From positions 1 through 59,700 of the forward strand of contig JAMPEQ010000014.1 in NCBI GenBank assembly GCA_023665085.1: 59,700 bases of DNA, given 5' to 3'. Within the stretch, counting starts at the first letter, position 1, and every line of letters starts with the position of its first letter. Shown here piece by piece: positions 32,980-41,003 of this stretch. Both the position numbers and the translations under genes were made by a program. This DNA comes from Bacteroides sp. Lineage in GTDB: Bacteria > Bacillota > Clostridia > Oscillospirales > Acutalibacteraceae. The notes beneath the pieces are model-generated. The model made no database searches, had not been told where the DNA came from, and worked only from the letters and a program-made list of their open reading frames with translations.

Positions 32980-33198
32980 GTGGCATTTTACAAGAGAATA
33001 AGGGATTTGCGAGAAGATAATGATAAAACCCAAACCGAAATTGCAAAATATCTTAATATGAAACAGCCCCAGTATTACCGTTATGAAAACGGCTTAAGAG
33101 ATATTCCGTCTGACATTTTGATTAAGCTTGCAGATTATTATGATGTTTCTGCTGATTATATTCTCGGCAGAACCAATAACCCGAAACTGAATAGATAA
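32980..33198 (+). CDS. Small XRE-family transcriptional regulator
   Basis: 72 residues, essentially one helix-turn-helix domain: RDLREDNDKTQTEIAKYLNM, then KQPQYYRYENGLRDIPSDI. Ends shortly after the fifth helix (ADYYDVSADYILGRTNNP), the compact form seen in phage-type and toxin-antitoxin-type repressors. GTG start with AGAGGTGAT 5 nt upstream. Divergent from the zinc-ribbon microprotein, with two ATAACC-type operators between them. Confidence 0.9.
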   Translation: MAFYKRIRDLREDNDKTQTEIAKYLNMKQPQYYRYENGLRDIPSDILIKLADYYDVSADYILGRTNNPKLNR

Positions 33199-33408
33199 TA
33201 TTGTTTAGCATTCTGTGCCGCAGTGTGCATTGTGCGCGCGGCACACGCTCCGAGGGGGTTATCAGGGGGAATTAGCGTAGGCTATCCCCCTGATTCGTTT
33301 TCTTGGTATCGTTCTTTTGCGACACAAAAGAATGATACGACCGTGCGTAAGCACAAATATAGTAACAATAAAAAAGCGTAGTTTATGCACATAAACAATA
33401 ATTTACTA
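33199..33408. repeat. GC-rich multi-hairpin intergenic element
   Basis: No gene. Four successive hairpins: GTGCCGC / GCGGCAC (33215-33221 / 33238-33244), a 10-bp stem ATCAGGGGGA / TCCCCCTGAT (33261-33270 / 33285-33294), a 14-bp stem with one G-U (33306-33319 / 33325-33338), and GTGC-GTAA-GCAC (33343-33354). GC content is well above the surroundings. I take it as a candidate dispersed repeat; copy number cannot be seen here. Confidence 0.5.
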
Positions 33409-33436
33409 TTGACATTTATTATTTTTATGGTATAAT
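33409..33436 (+). promoter_or_regulatory. Promoter of rplU-prp-rpmA
   Basis: TTGACA (33409-33414), 16-nt spacer, TATAAT (33431-33436). Confidence 0.8.
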
Positions 33437-33442
33437 CATTAA

Positions 33443-33523
33443 GCCGCATATTATAGGCTTTAAGTTATATAATTTATGTATACGCCTATCGTAGCGAGAC
33501 TTGAATAAGGAGATATTTGGACT
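33443..33523 (+). promoter_or_regulatory. L21 leader (candidate autoregulatory RNA)
   Basis: About 80-nt leader with ATAGGC pairing GCCTAT and ending in the AAGGAGAT ribosome site. Firmicutes carry a conserved L21 leader at this position; the assignment is by location and this stem only. Confidence 0.5.
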
Positions 33524-33832
33524 ATGTACGCTGTTATCGTAACAGGCGGTAAGCAGTATAAGGTTTCTGAAGGTGATGTTCTCTACATCGAAAAGCTCGG
33601 TGTTGAAGCTGAAGAAGAAATCACTTTTGATACAGTTCTTGCTGTAGGTGCTGAAGACAGCTTCAAAGCTGGCAAGGATTGTGCAGATGCTACTGTTTCT
33701 GCTAAGGTTCTTAAGAATGGCAAGGGTAAGAAGATTACTGTATTTACTTACAAGCCTAAGAAGGATGAAAAGCGCAAGAAAGGTCATCGTCAGCCATACA
33801 CAAAGGTTGAGATTACCAAGATTAATGCGTAA
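33524..33832 (+). CDS. rplU: 50S ribosomal protein L21
   Basis: 102 residues, normal length: [20 protein letters not shown] at the N-terminus, then the [13 protein letters not shown]-type basic C-terminal segment ([16 protein letters not shown]) that contacts 23S rRNA. First gene of the conserved rplU-prp-rpmA operon; its stop overlaps the prp start (TAATG). Confidence 0.97.
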   Translation: MYAVIVTGGKQYKVSEGDVLYIEKLGVEAEEEITFDTVLAVGAEDSFKAGKDCADATVSAKVLKNGKGKKITVFTYKPKKDEKRKKGHRQPYTKVEITKINA

Positions 33833-34155
33833 TGATTAAAATAAAATTTTTCAATGGCATCAATGGATTATGCGGATTTGAAGCAAGCGGTCACGCTTTA
33901 AGCGGTGAAGCAGGAGAGGATGTTGTTTGTGCATTTGTTTCCAGTGCTTGCCTTATGACTGCAAACACAGTCACCGAAATAATCGGTCTTGATGCTGATG
34001 CTCAGGCTGATGATGGTTATCTCAAGCTGATGATACTTGAAGATGCCTCACCGGCACAGGATATTCTAAATGGCTTCAGGCTTCATATGACTGAACTTGA
34101 AAAGGATTATCCTGAAAACATAAAAGTGATATATCGGAGGTGTAACAATGCTTAA
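33832..34155 (+). CDS. prp: Ribosomal-processing cysteine protease Prp
   Basis: 107 residues of the YsxB/Prp family. Catalytic His in [16 protein letters not shown] and Cys in SSACLM are present with the usual spacing. In Firmicutes, Prp removes the N-terminal extension of ribosomal protein L27 before assembly. It lies between rplU and rpmA, overlaps both (1 nt and 8 nt), and the downstream L27 carries the matching extension, so the pair is functional. Confidence 0.95.
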   Translation: MIKIKFFNGINGLCGFEASGHALSGEAGEDVVCAFVSSACLMTANTVTEIIGLDADAQADDGYLKLMILEDASPAQDILNGFRLHMTELEKDYPENIKVIYRRCNNA

Positions 34156-34432
34156 GTTAGATTTACAGCTTTTCGCTCATAAGAAAGGTATGGGTTCTAC
34201 AAAGAACGGCCGTGATTCAGAGTCAAAGCGTCTCGGTGCTAAGAGAGCTGATGGTCAGTTTGTTCTTGCCGGCAATATTCTTTATCGCCAGAGAGGAACT
34301 CACATTCACCCGGGTAATAATGTTGGCATCGGTAAGGACGACACTCTTTTCGCTCTTATTGACGGCACAGTTAAATTTGAGAGAATGGGTAAGGACAGAA
34401 AGAAAGTTTCTGTTTATCCTGTTGAGCAGTAA
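34148..34432 (+). CDS. rpmA: 50S ribosomal protein L27 with Prp-cleavable extension
   Basis: 94 residues. The N-terminus reads [18 protein letters not shown]; Prp is known to cleave after Phe in this motif, leaving AHKKG as the mature end that reaches the peptidyl-transferase centre. The rest ([39 protein letters not shown]) is typical L27. Terminator follows immediately. Confidence 0.97.
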   Translation: MLKLDLQLFAHKKGMGSTKNGRDSESKRLGAKRADGQFVLAGNILYRQRGTHIHPGNNVGIGKDDTLFALIDGTVKFERMGKDRKKVSVYPVEQ

Positions 34433-34448
34433 TTTTATAGTATTGCAT

Positions 34449-34483
34449 ATCCCTGCAGTCTTTGGATTGCAGGGATTTTTTTA
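34449..34483 (+). terminator. Terminator of rplU-prp-rpmA
   Basis: 9-bp stem (34449-34457 / 34468-34476) followed by seven T. Confidence 0.88.
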
Positions 34484-34542
34484 TATTCATATTATTGTTT
34501 TGAAATATTATCATTTGTCTATACTAATATTTGGGTGATAAT

Positions 34543-35460
34543 ATGTTCTATCAGCTTGAGGATGATATTGTAAGCATATCTATTGATGAAATAAACAGGG
34601 GAATTCTTACAATCGGATATGTTGATGTTAATGAGCTGGGTGATATCTATAAAAGCTTTGGCTTTTCTACGCAGGCATTTGAGGAATGCCGTGAAAATGA
34701 AATGCTTTTTTCGCCTAAAATTGAGTTGTTTGATGATTATTGCCTTGTCAAGCTTGATGTTGACGAGCTTGACTGCCACACTGCGCTGTTTGTGGCAAAA
34801 AATCTTTTACTGGCAGTAACACCGGCAGGCAGTAAAATAAGCTATCGAGATATTTTTATGAAGCTCACATCAAGAATATCATGTCCTAATGCTACGGAAG
34901 AAAAAATCACAGCTTTCTTTTTTGAAGAGCTTATGGACAGCTATAAAGGTAATTTGGAAAAACTGCAGTCAGATATGTCGGTTTTAGAAACAGCTGTGTT
35001 CAGCGAAAGTACAGATAATAATTTTAATAAATCAATTTTGCTTATGAAAAATGATTTGTTAAGTTATAGAAGTTTGTATGAACAGGTTATTGAAATATGT
35101 GAAAGACTGGCAGAAAATGAGAATGAACTATTTAATCCAAAGGAACTTAAAAGCCTAGAAACCTTTGCACGCAAAGCAGACAGGTTCAAAGAAAAAATTG
35201 ACCTTCTGCGTGACAGTGTAAATCACATCTGGGACAGCTATCAGGCTTATCTTGATATAAAGCTGAATCAGTCGATGAAAATATTTACTCTTCTAACAAC
35301 GATATTTTTTCCGATAACAATTATCGTAGGCTGGTACGGAATGAATTTCAAATATATTCCTGAATTTGATTGGAAATATGGCTATATTTATGTTATTGTT
35401 CTCACTGTGGCAGTGGTTTGTGCATTGTTTTTCTGGCTGAAAAAACGAAGATGGCTTTAG
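34543..35460 (+). CDS. CorA-family divalent cation transporter
   Basis: 305 residues. A long cytoplasmic N-terminal domain with helical KSDM/coiled segments precedes two C-terminal TMs (about 250-270 and 282-300); the signature GMN pore motif is present in GWYGMNF at the end of TM1. Imports Mg2+ or a related divalent ion as a pentamer. ATG 34543 is taken; a TTG at 34531 in the same frame is the alternative, since GGGTGA lies between them. Confidence 0.92.
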   Translation: MFYQLEDDIVSISIDEINRGILTIGYVDVNELGDIYKSFGFSTQAFEECRENEMLFSPKIELFDDYCLVKLDVDELDCHTALFVAKNLLLAVTPAGSKISYRDIFMKLTSRISCPNATEEKITAFFFEELMDSYKGNLEKLQSDMSVLETAVFSESTDNNFNKSILLMKNDLLSYRSLYEQVIEICERLAENENELFNPKELKSLETFARKADRFKEKIDLLRDSVNHIWDSYQAYLDIKLNQSMKIFTLLTTIFFPITIIVGWYGMNFKYIPEFDWKYGYIYVIVLTVAVVCALFFWLKKRRWL

Positions 35461-35496
35461 CTTTTGTATAACTTTTGTTATTCAGTATAAAAAAAC

Positions 35497-35535
35497 ACAT
35501 TCGGCAGTTCATTGTGAACTGCCGAATGTAATTTT
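35497..35535. terminator. Bidirectional terminator between corA and eda
   Basis: 15-bp perfect stem (35497-35511 / 35515-35529), A-run on the left and ATTTTTATT on the right. Confidence 0.9.
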
Positions 35536-35558
35536 TATTGTAAATGGATTTTACGGTT

Positions 35559-36215
35559 TTATTTTGCCATTTCTGCTCTTGCTTCTTTTATGCGCTGAAC
35601 AAAGAGTTTACCTGTTTCTGTGATTTTATCATAATCACCTGTTTTTGCTCCTGCAATCAGTGATGATCCTGCACCGCAGGCAATTGCACCGGCCTTGATC
35701 CAGTCTTTAACATTGTCAACATCAACACCGCCTGAAGGCATCATAACAGCATTAGGAATAGGACCATGAATATCCTTGATGAAAGCAGGGCCTGCAATAT
35801 CACCTGGGAATACCTTGAGCACATCTGCACCGCATTCCATAGCGTGAACAGCCTCAGTAGGTGTATAGATACCCGGCATTGAAGGTACTCCGTAACGATT
35901 ACATGTCTTAACTGTTTCGGGATCAAAGTAAGGTGAAACAATGTATTCTGCACCGGCAAGTATAGCGATTCTTGCAGTAGCTGCATCCATAACTGTACCT
36001 GCACCGATAATGATTTCTCCTGAATTGTACTTTGCTTTCATTGCTTCAATAAGCTTGTCTGCGTGCGGAACTGTAAAAGTAAGCTCAATAGCAGCTACTC
36101 CGCCTGCTATACAAGCATCTGTAATTTTTTCTGCCTGCTCAATTGAGGTTGCACGAACAACAGCAACGATACCAACCTCCTGAATTTTTGCAAGTGTTTC
36201 AATTTTATTAGCCAT
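35559..36215 (-). CDS. eda: KDPG / KHG aldolase
   Basis: 218-residue class I aldolase splitting 2-keto-3-deoxy-6-phosphogluconate into pyruvate and glyceraldehyde-3-phosphate. Landmarks: GIVAVVRATS at the N-terminus, IELTFTVPHA, GAGTVMDAATA, AEYIVSPYFD, and the Schiff-base Lys in LKVFPGDIAGPAFIKDIHGP. Last gene of the uxaC-kdgK-eda hexuronate operon; ribosome site AGGAGAT. Confidence 0.95.
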   Translation of the reverse strand: MANKIETLAKIQEVGIVAVVRATSIEQAEKITDACIAGGVAAIELTFTVPHADKLIEAMKAKYNSGEIIIGAGTVMDAATARIAILAGAEYIVSPYFDPETVKTCNRYGVPSMPGIYTPTEAVHAMECGADVLKVFPGDIAGPAFIKDIHGPIPNAVMMPSGGVDVDNVKDWIKAGAIACGAGSSLIAGAKTGDYDKITETGKLFVQRIKEARAEMAK

Positions 36216-36251
36216 AATTATCTCCTGTAAGTAATTAAATTTATTTTGTTA

Positions 36252-37349
36252 TTATCTCTGTACTCTTGCGCCTGCACCGTTTACCTTAGCTTCAACCTCT
36301 TTGAGTGATGCCATAGATGTGTCACCCGGTGTAGTCATTGCAAGTGCACCATGTACTACACCATAGTTTACAGCCTTCTGTGCATCCTCATATGTCATAA
36401 GACCATAGATAAGTCCTGATGCGAAGCTGTCACCGCCGCCGACTCTGTCAAGAATTTCAAGTCCCGGATATTCAAGTGAATTATAAATTTTTCCGTCAGC
36501 CCAGCATATTGCTTTCCAGTCATTTACTGTAGCAGTTTTAACTGTACGAAGAGTTGTAGCGATAACCTTGAAATTAGGATAAGCCTTTGTCACAGTTTCT
36601 ATCATATTATAGTATCCGTCCATGTTAAGCTCTTTAAGATCAGCATCATTTCCCTCAACCTCAAAACCGAGTGATGCAGTGAAATCCTCTTCGTTTCCAA
36701 TCATAACATCAACGTATTTTGCAATTTCCTTGTTTACCTCCTGAGCCTTAGCCTGACCGCCGATACCTTTCCAAAGTGAAGGACGATAGTTAAGATCATA
36801 AGATACGATAGTGCCGTATTCCTTGGCTTTTTTTACGGCAGCAATAACTGTTTGGGCAGCAGTTTCAGAAAGTGCTGCATAAATACCTCCTGTGTGCAGC
36901 CAGCGAACACCTCGTCTGCCGAAGATGTCGTCCCAGTCAATGTCCTCAGGTTTAAGCTGAGATGCAGCAGTATTGCCTCTGTCTGATGCACCGACAGCAC
37001 CGCGGATACCGAAACCGCGCTCTGTGAAATTAATGCCATTTCTTACAGTTCTTCCGATACCGTCATATTCCATCCATTTGATAAGAGATGTGTCAACACC
37101 GCCCTGTAAAATAAGATCCTCCATAAGATAACCGATTTCGTTTTCTGCAAAAGCAGTAACGACACCTGTCTTAAGTCCGAAGCATCTGCGAAGTCCGCGG
37201 GCAACATTGTATTCTCCGCCGCCTTCCCATGCTTTAAATGAACGTGCAGTTTTAATTCTTGTTTCGCCCGGATCAAGACGAAGCATAATTTCGCCGAGAG
37301 ATATTTCGTCGAATTCACATTCTTCTTTTGGTCTGAGATTTAAATTCAT
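36252..37349 (-). CDS. kdgK: 2-keto-3-deoxygluconate kinase (PfkB family)
   Basis: 365 residues, PfkB/ribokinase fold. N-terminal EISLGEIMLRLDPG and GGEYNVARGL match KDG kinases; the catalytic loop is DRVGGGDSFASGLIYGL, with Asp as base and the anion hole intact. Phosphorylates 2-keto-3-deoxygluconate to the substrate of the neighbouring aldolase. Only 15 nt after uxaC and 36 nt before eda, with GGAGGAT upstream, so one operon. Substrate inferred mainly from context. Confidence 0.92.
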   Translation of the reverse strand: MNLNLRPKEECEFDEISLGEIMLRLDPGETRIKTARSFKAWEGGGEYNVARGLRRCFGLKTGVVTAFAENEIGYLMEDLILQGGVDTSLIKWMEYDGIGRTVRNGINFTERGFGIRGAVGASDRGNTAASQLKPEDIDWDDIFGRRGVRWLHTGGIYAALSETAAQTVIAAVKKAKEYGTIVSYDLNYRPSLWKGIGGQAKAQEVNKEIAKYVDVMIGNEEDFTASLGFEVEGNDADLKELNMDGYYNMIETVTKAYPNFKVIATTLRTVKTATVNDWKAICWADGKIYNSLEYPGLEILDRVGGGDSFASGLIYGLMTYEDAQKAVNYGVVHGALAMTTPGDTSMASLKEVEAKVNGAGARVQR

Positions 37350-37364
37350 TTTTCTATCCTCCGT

Positions 37365-38771
37365 TTATTCAAAATTAAAATAATTAATAGCGTTATTATA
37401 GCTGATGCCCTGAATGATTTCCTTCAGGATATCCTCATCATAGGCATACCAGCCGTCCTCAACCCATTTGCCGATAAGAGCACACATAATTCTTCTGAAA
37501 TATTCGTGTCTGCCGTATGAGGTGAATGAGCGTGAGTCTGTTTCCATTCCTACAAATTTGCCAAGTACACCAAGATTACCAAGTGTTTTCATTTGATTTG
37601 TCATACCGTCCATTGTGTCAAGAAACCACCATGCAGGACCAAACTGGATTTTACTCTGTGCATCAGAGCTTTGGAAATTTCCAAGCATTGTTCCCAGAAC
37701 AGTATTATCCTTGTCATTAAGATTGAAAAGGATTGTTTTAGGAAGCTTGTTGTTTTTGTTGAGCTCGTCAAGAAATCTGGAAAGAGGCTGTGCAATTTCG
37801 CAGTCGCCTACAGAGTCAAAGCCTGTGTCAGCTCCCAGCTTATTAAACATAAGTGTATTGTTGTTTCTTATTGCACCGATATGAATTTCCATAGCCCAGC
37901 CAAGCTGGTGATATTTTTCACCGAGGGCAATGAGTACAGGAGTTCTGTACTTATCGCATTCTTCTGCAGTGATTTTTTCGCCATTCATTGCTTTTTTAAA
38001 GATTTCTTCAATTTCATCGTCACTTTCAGCAACAGAAAAAGGAACATAGTCAAATGCCTGATCGGAAATTCTGCATCCGGCACTGTGAAAATAATCTGCT
38101 CTGTTAAGCAGTGCAGTTATAACATCTTTGTGGCTGTTTATTTCTATACCGGCAGTTTTTCCAAGCTCTCTGATGTAATCAGCAAATCCGTCAAGATGTG
38201 CATTGAGTGCTTTGTCAGGACGGAAAGAGGGAAGTACCTTGCAGTCAAAATCCTTTACATCCTTTAACAGCTTGTGATATTCAAGACTGTCAACAGGATC
38301 ATCAGTTGTGCATACAATTTTTACATTGCTTTTTTTAATAAGGCTTTGTGGTCTGAAATCACCGTCGGAAATTGCCTTGTTGGCTCTTTCGTATATGTCA
38401 GAAGCAGTTTTTGCATTGAGCGGTGTGTCAATTCCGAAATATCTCTGAAGCTCAATGTGGGCCCAGTGGTAGAGCGGATTTCCGATGCAGTATTGCAGAG
38501 TGTATCCGAATTTCTCAAACTTTTCTTTATCACTTGCATTACCGGTGCAGTATTTTTCTTCAACACCGCAGCTTCTCATTGCACGCCATTTGTAATGGTC
38601 TCCTGAAAGCCAAAGCTCACTTATGGTTTTCGGTGCTTTGTTTTCGTATATTTCTTTAGGACTCAGATGGCAGTGATAATCACAAATAGGCATGTTTTCG
38701 GCATATTCGTGAAACAGCTTTTTTGCAGTTTCGGTATTCAGCAAAAAATCCTTGTCAAGAAATGCATTCAT
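37365..38771 (-). CDS. uxaC: Glucuronate / galacturonate isomerase
   Basis: 468 residues, usual length. Amidohydrolase-like barrel: N-terminal DYHCHLSPKEIYENK metal-binding HxH, WRAMRSCG, VGMETDSRSFTSYGRHEYFRR near the C-terminus, all family hallmarks. Converts D-glucuronate to fructuronate or galacturonate to tagaturonate. First gene of uxaC-kdgK-eda; the reductase and dehydratase steps (uxaB/uxuB, uxaA/uxuA) and a transporter are not in the window, so they must be elsewhere. Confidence 0.96.
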   Translation of the reverse strand: MNAFLDKDFLLNTETAKKLFHEYAENMPICDYHCHLSPKEIYENKAPKTISELWLSGDHYKWRAMRSCGVEEKYCTGNASDKEKFEKFGYTLQYCIGNPLYHWAHIELQRYFGIDTPLNAKTASDIYERANKAISDGDFRPQSLIKKSNVKIVCTTDDPVDSLEYHKLLKDVKDFDCKVLPSFRPDKALNAHLDGFADYIRELGKTAGIEINSHKDVITALLNRADYFHSAGCRISDQAFDYVPFSVAESDDEIEEIFKKAMNGEKITAEECDKYRTPVLIALGEKYHQLGWAMEIHIGAIRNNNTLMFNKLGADTGFDSVGDCEIAQPLSRFLDELNKNNKLPKTILFNLNDKDNTVLGTMLGNFQSSDAQSKIQFGPAWWFLDTMDGMTNQMKTLGNLGVLGKFVGMETDSRSFTSYGRHEYFRRIMCALIGKWVEDGWYAYDEDILKEIIQGISYNNAINYFNFE

Positions 38772-38814
38772 ATTTTTATCTCCCTAAAATTAATTGTCAT
38801 ATTTTTTCATCATA

Positions 38815-38863
38815 ATTATATACCTATAGTGTTGCTATTGCAACAAAAAATTATTGCAATAAT
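38815..38863 (-). promoter_or_regulatory. Promoter and operator of the uxaC operon
   Basis: Minus strand TTGCAA (38843-38838), 17-nt spacer, TATAAT (38820-38815). The palindrome GTTGCTATTGCAAC (38831-38844) covers the -35 and part of the spacer, and a second palindrome ATTATTGCAATAAT lies at 38850-38863. Both share TTGCAA and look like repressor sites for a LacI- or GntR-type hexuronate regulator not encoded here. Confidence 0.6.
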
Positions 38864-38917
38864 GATATATTTATGATACCATAAATTTTGAAAGAAGTTT
38901 ATAATTCGGAGACATTT

Positions 38918-39463
38918 ATGAACAGAAATACAGGCACTTCAAAAATCAAATGCAGTCGTATACTGTTAAGAAAAATCTGCCTTTTTGACTATTTTTCAGC
39001 TTCAAAATGGTTTACTAATCCAAACATTGCAATTTTTTCTCTGTCAAAAAAGCCGCCTACAAAATGGGAGGTTTTCAGGTTAATTTTTGGTAGATTTCGC
39101 CGCTATTATAATAAATCATTTTATAGCTGGGCTATTGTATATAACGGCAGAATGAGGGGATTTATAGAGCTTTTGCCTCTGAAAAACAGTAAAGGCAGCT
39201 TCTCTGTCAGCTACAAGCTTGATTGTGAGCTTTGGGGCAAAGGAATTTCTACCGAAGCATTGAGTGCCGTAATTGATTATGCAAAAACGCAGGACATAGC
39301 TTTTTTAATCGGATGTTGTGATAAAAACAATATCGGTTCAAAAAGAGTTATGGAAAAGGCGGGAATGAAAGCTGTCGGCAATGAAAAAACAAATAAGCCT
39401 ATAAAATATGATGATGGCACGGTTGCAGATAGTCTGTATTTTAAATATAGTTTTAATCATTAA
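38918..39463 (+). CDS. GNAT-family N-acetyltransferase
   Basis: 181 residues of the RimJ/RimL-like GNAT group. Acetyl-CoA-binding core is visible as YKLDCELWGKGISTEAL (motif A) and NIGSKRVMEKAGM (motif B). ATG 38918 has CGGAGA upstream; the TTG at 38888 in frame has none. Followed 19 nt later by the AIM24-family gene. Substrate (protein N-terminus or small amine) cannot be told. Confidence 0.88.
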   Translation: MNRNTGTSKIKCSRILLRKICLFDYFSASKWFTNPNIAIFSLSKKPPTKWEVFRLIFGRFRRYYNKSFYSWAIVYNGRMRGFIELLPLKNSKGSFSVSYKLDCELWGKGISTEALSAVIDYAKTQDIAFLIGCCDKNNIGSKRVMEKAGMKAVGNEKTNKPIKYDDGTVADSLYFKYSFNH

Positions 39464-39482
39464 TGAAAAGGGGTAATATACT

Positions 39483-40166
39483 ATGAAGTATGAAATTAAG
39501 GGATCACCATTTCCTGTAGCAATGTGCTACCTCAGTGAAGGTGAGCAGATTATTACTGAAGGCGGCGGAATGAGCTGGATGAGTCCTAATATGGAGATGA
39601 AGACAACTACAAACGGAGGTATTGGCAAGGCTCTCGGCAGAATGCTGTCTGCAGATAAGATGTTTCAAAACAGATATACCAGCATAGGCGGTAACGGAAT
39701 GATTGCATTTACCTCATGCTGTCCGGGAGAAATTAAAGCTATTGAGCTTCGTCAGGGTGATGAGCTTATTTGTCAGAAAAGTTCATTCCTTGCATCAACA
39801 AGCGGAGTGGAAATGAGCACGGTTTTCAGAAAAAAGCTGGGTGCAGGTCTGTTTGGCGGTGAAGGTTTTATTATGCAGAAATTCACAGGCGAGGGCATTC
39901 TTTTTATAGAAATTGACGGTACTCCTGTTGAATATAATCTTGCAGCAGGCGAGAAGATTATTCTTGACACAGGTCATCTTGTCATGATGGAAGGCACATG
40001 CAAAATGGATATTCAGACTGTAAAGGGTGCTAAAAATATTTTCTTCGGCGGTGAAGGCTTGTTTAATACTGTTGTTGAAGGACCGGGCAAGGTTATTATT
40101 CAAACTATGCCTATCAATAAGCTTGCTGATTCAATAAGTCGTTACATTCCGACTTCATCAAATTAA
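39483..40166 (+). CDS. AIM24 / TIGR00266 family protein
   Basis: 227 residues of the AIM24-like beta-sandwich family. Typical repeats of the fold are visible: GGGMSWMSPNMEMKTTT, then GEIKAIELRQGDELICQKSSFL, and GEGFIMQKFTGEGILFIEIDG. Cytosolic, no signal. Family proteins form trimeric beta-prisms; function in bacteria is unsettled. Ribosome site AAAGGGG. Co-transcribed with the GNAT gene and probably the membrane protein that follows 15 nt later. Confidence 0.9.
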   Translation: MKYEIKGSPFPVAMCYLSEGEQIITEGGGMSWMSPNMEMKTTTNGGIGKALGRMLSADKMFQNRYTSIGGNGMIAFTSCCPGEIKAIELRQGDELICQKSSFLASTSGVEMSTVFRKKLGAGLFGGEGFIMQKFTGEGILFIEIDGTPVEYNLAAGEKIILDTGHLVMMEGTCKMDIQTVKGAKNIFFGGEGLFNTVVEGPGKVIIQTMPINKLADSISRYIPTSSN

Positions 40167-40181
40167 TCGGGGGTTTTTGTT

Positions 40182-40937
40182 TTGAAAGTAAAGCTGACCA
40201 AGGGTAAAGTTTATTGTATTGCTTCGGCAATTATAATTTTCGGTGTTTACATAATTCAAAGAGTGCTGAGTCTGACAATTAAGCCTACTAAGGAGCTTGT
40301 TATTGCAGAGGCAATAGTTTTTACCGCACTAGTCGCGGTTGTATACTTTTTTATTACAAAGTCAAATGATTGCTTTTATGGAATTCTTATGGCAATATTC
40401 GGTGTTCGCATGATGCCGCCTGATATAATACATCTTGAGCAGATTTCTCCTGATGCAAATATCATATATTATATTGTTAAAAATGTTTCCGTTGTAATAT
40501 TCTTGCTGGCTTTGTTAAAGCTTTACAGAAAACAAAGCTTTCCGAAATACGTTACACCTGTTCCGATTATTTGCACACTTGCTGTTGTGCCTTTTATAAA
40601 TGAAATTCAGAGTGTTGTGGGAAGCTATCTTGAAAACAGAATGGATACAATGATTTATTCCTACTTTGCCGGTTTTGCTATTTACACTGCTGCAATGATT
40701 GTACTTCTGGCAGCTGCAATGTATTCAAATATCGGAGGTGCAAAGCTAATCTGCGATTTTCAGATTGTTGCTTTGGCACTTAATATCGGAAGACGAATTG
40801 TTGCAATTGTAATCACCTCGGTAATCAGAGGAAATCATATCAGCAGAAGCTATTATTGCTGGATTGCAATATATGCATTTTTTGCTCTTGCTTTCTTAAT
40901 TCTCAGAAAAAAGAAGTTAAAAAGTAATAATTCATAA
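40182..40937 (+). CDS. Hypothetical seven-TM membrane protein
   Basis: 251 residues with about seven hydrophobic helices and a short Lys-rich C-terminus. I recognise no family. TTG start preceded by CGGGGG. The loop GVRMMPPDIIHLEQISPD and the strongly basic GRRIVAIVITSV segment are the only notable hydrophilic stretches. Third gene after GNAT and AIM24, followed by a bidirectional terminator. Confidence 0.75.
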   Translation: MKVKLTKGKVYCIASAIIIFGVYIIQRVLSLTIKPTKELVIAEAIVFTALVAVVYFFITKSNDCFYGILMAIFGVRMMPPDIIHLEQISPDANIIYYIVKNVSVVIFLLALLKLYRKQSFPKYVTPVPIICTLAVVPFINEIQSVVGSYLENRMDTMIYSYFAGFAIYTAAMIVLLAAAMYSNIGGAKLICDFQIVALALNIGRRIVAIVITSVIRGNHISRSYYCWIAIYAFFALAFLILRKKKLKSNNS

Positions 40938-40942
40938 AAAAC

Positions 40943-40985
40943 AAAACCACGAAGCTCAATTTTTTATATGCGCTTCGTGGTTTTT
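40943..40985. terminator. Bidirectional terminator
   Basis: 13-bp stem AAAACCACGAAGC / GCTTCGTGGTTTT with A-run left and T-run right, between the membrane protein and nadC. Confidence 0.88.
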
Positions 40986-41003
40986 CTTTGTTAATAAATA
41001 TTT

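Noticed and set aside
33215-33354. CRISPR repeats
   Set aside because: The hairpins differ in sequence and spacing; there is no direct repeat-spacer pattern.
37593-38267. 224-codon frame antisense to uxaC
   Set aside because: Cys-rich, low-quality translation with no ribosome site, opposite a fully conserved enzyme gene.
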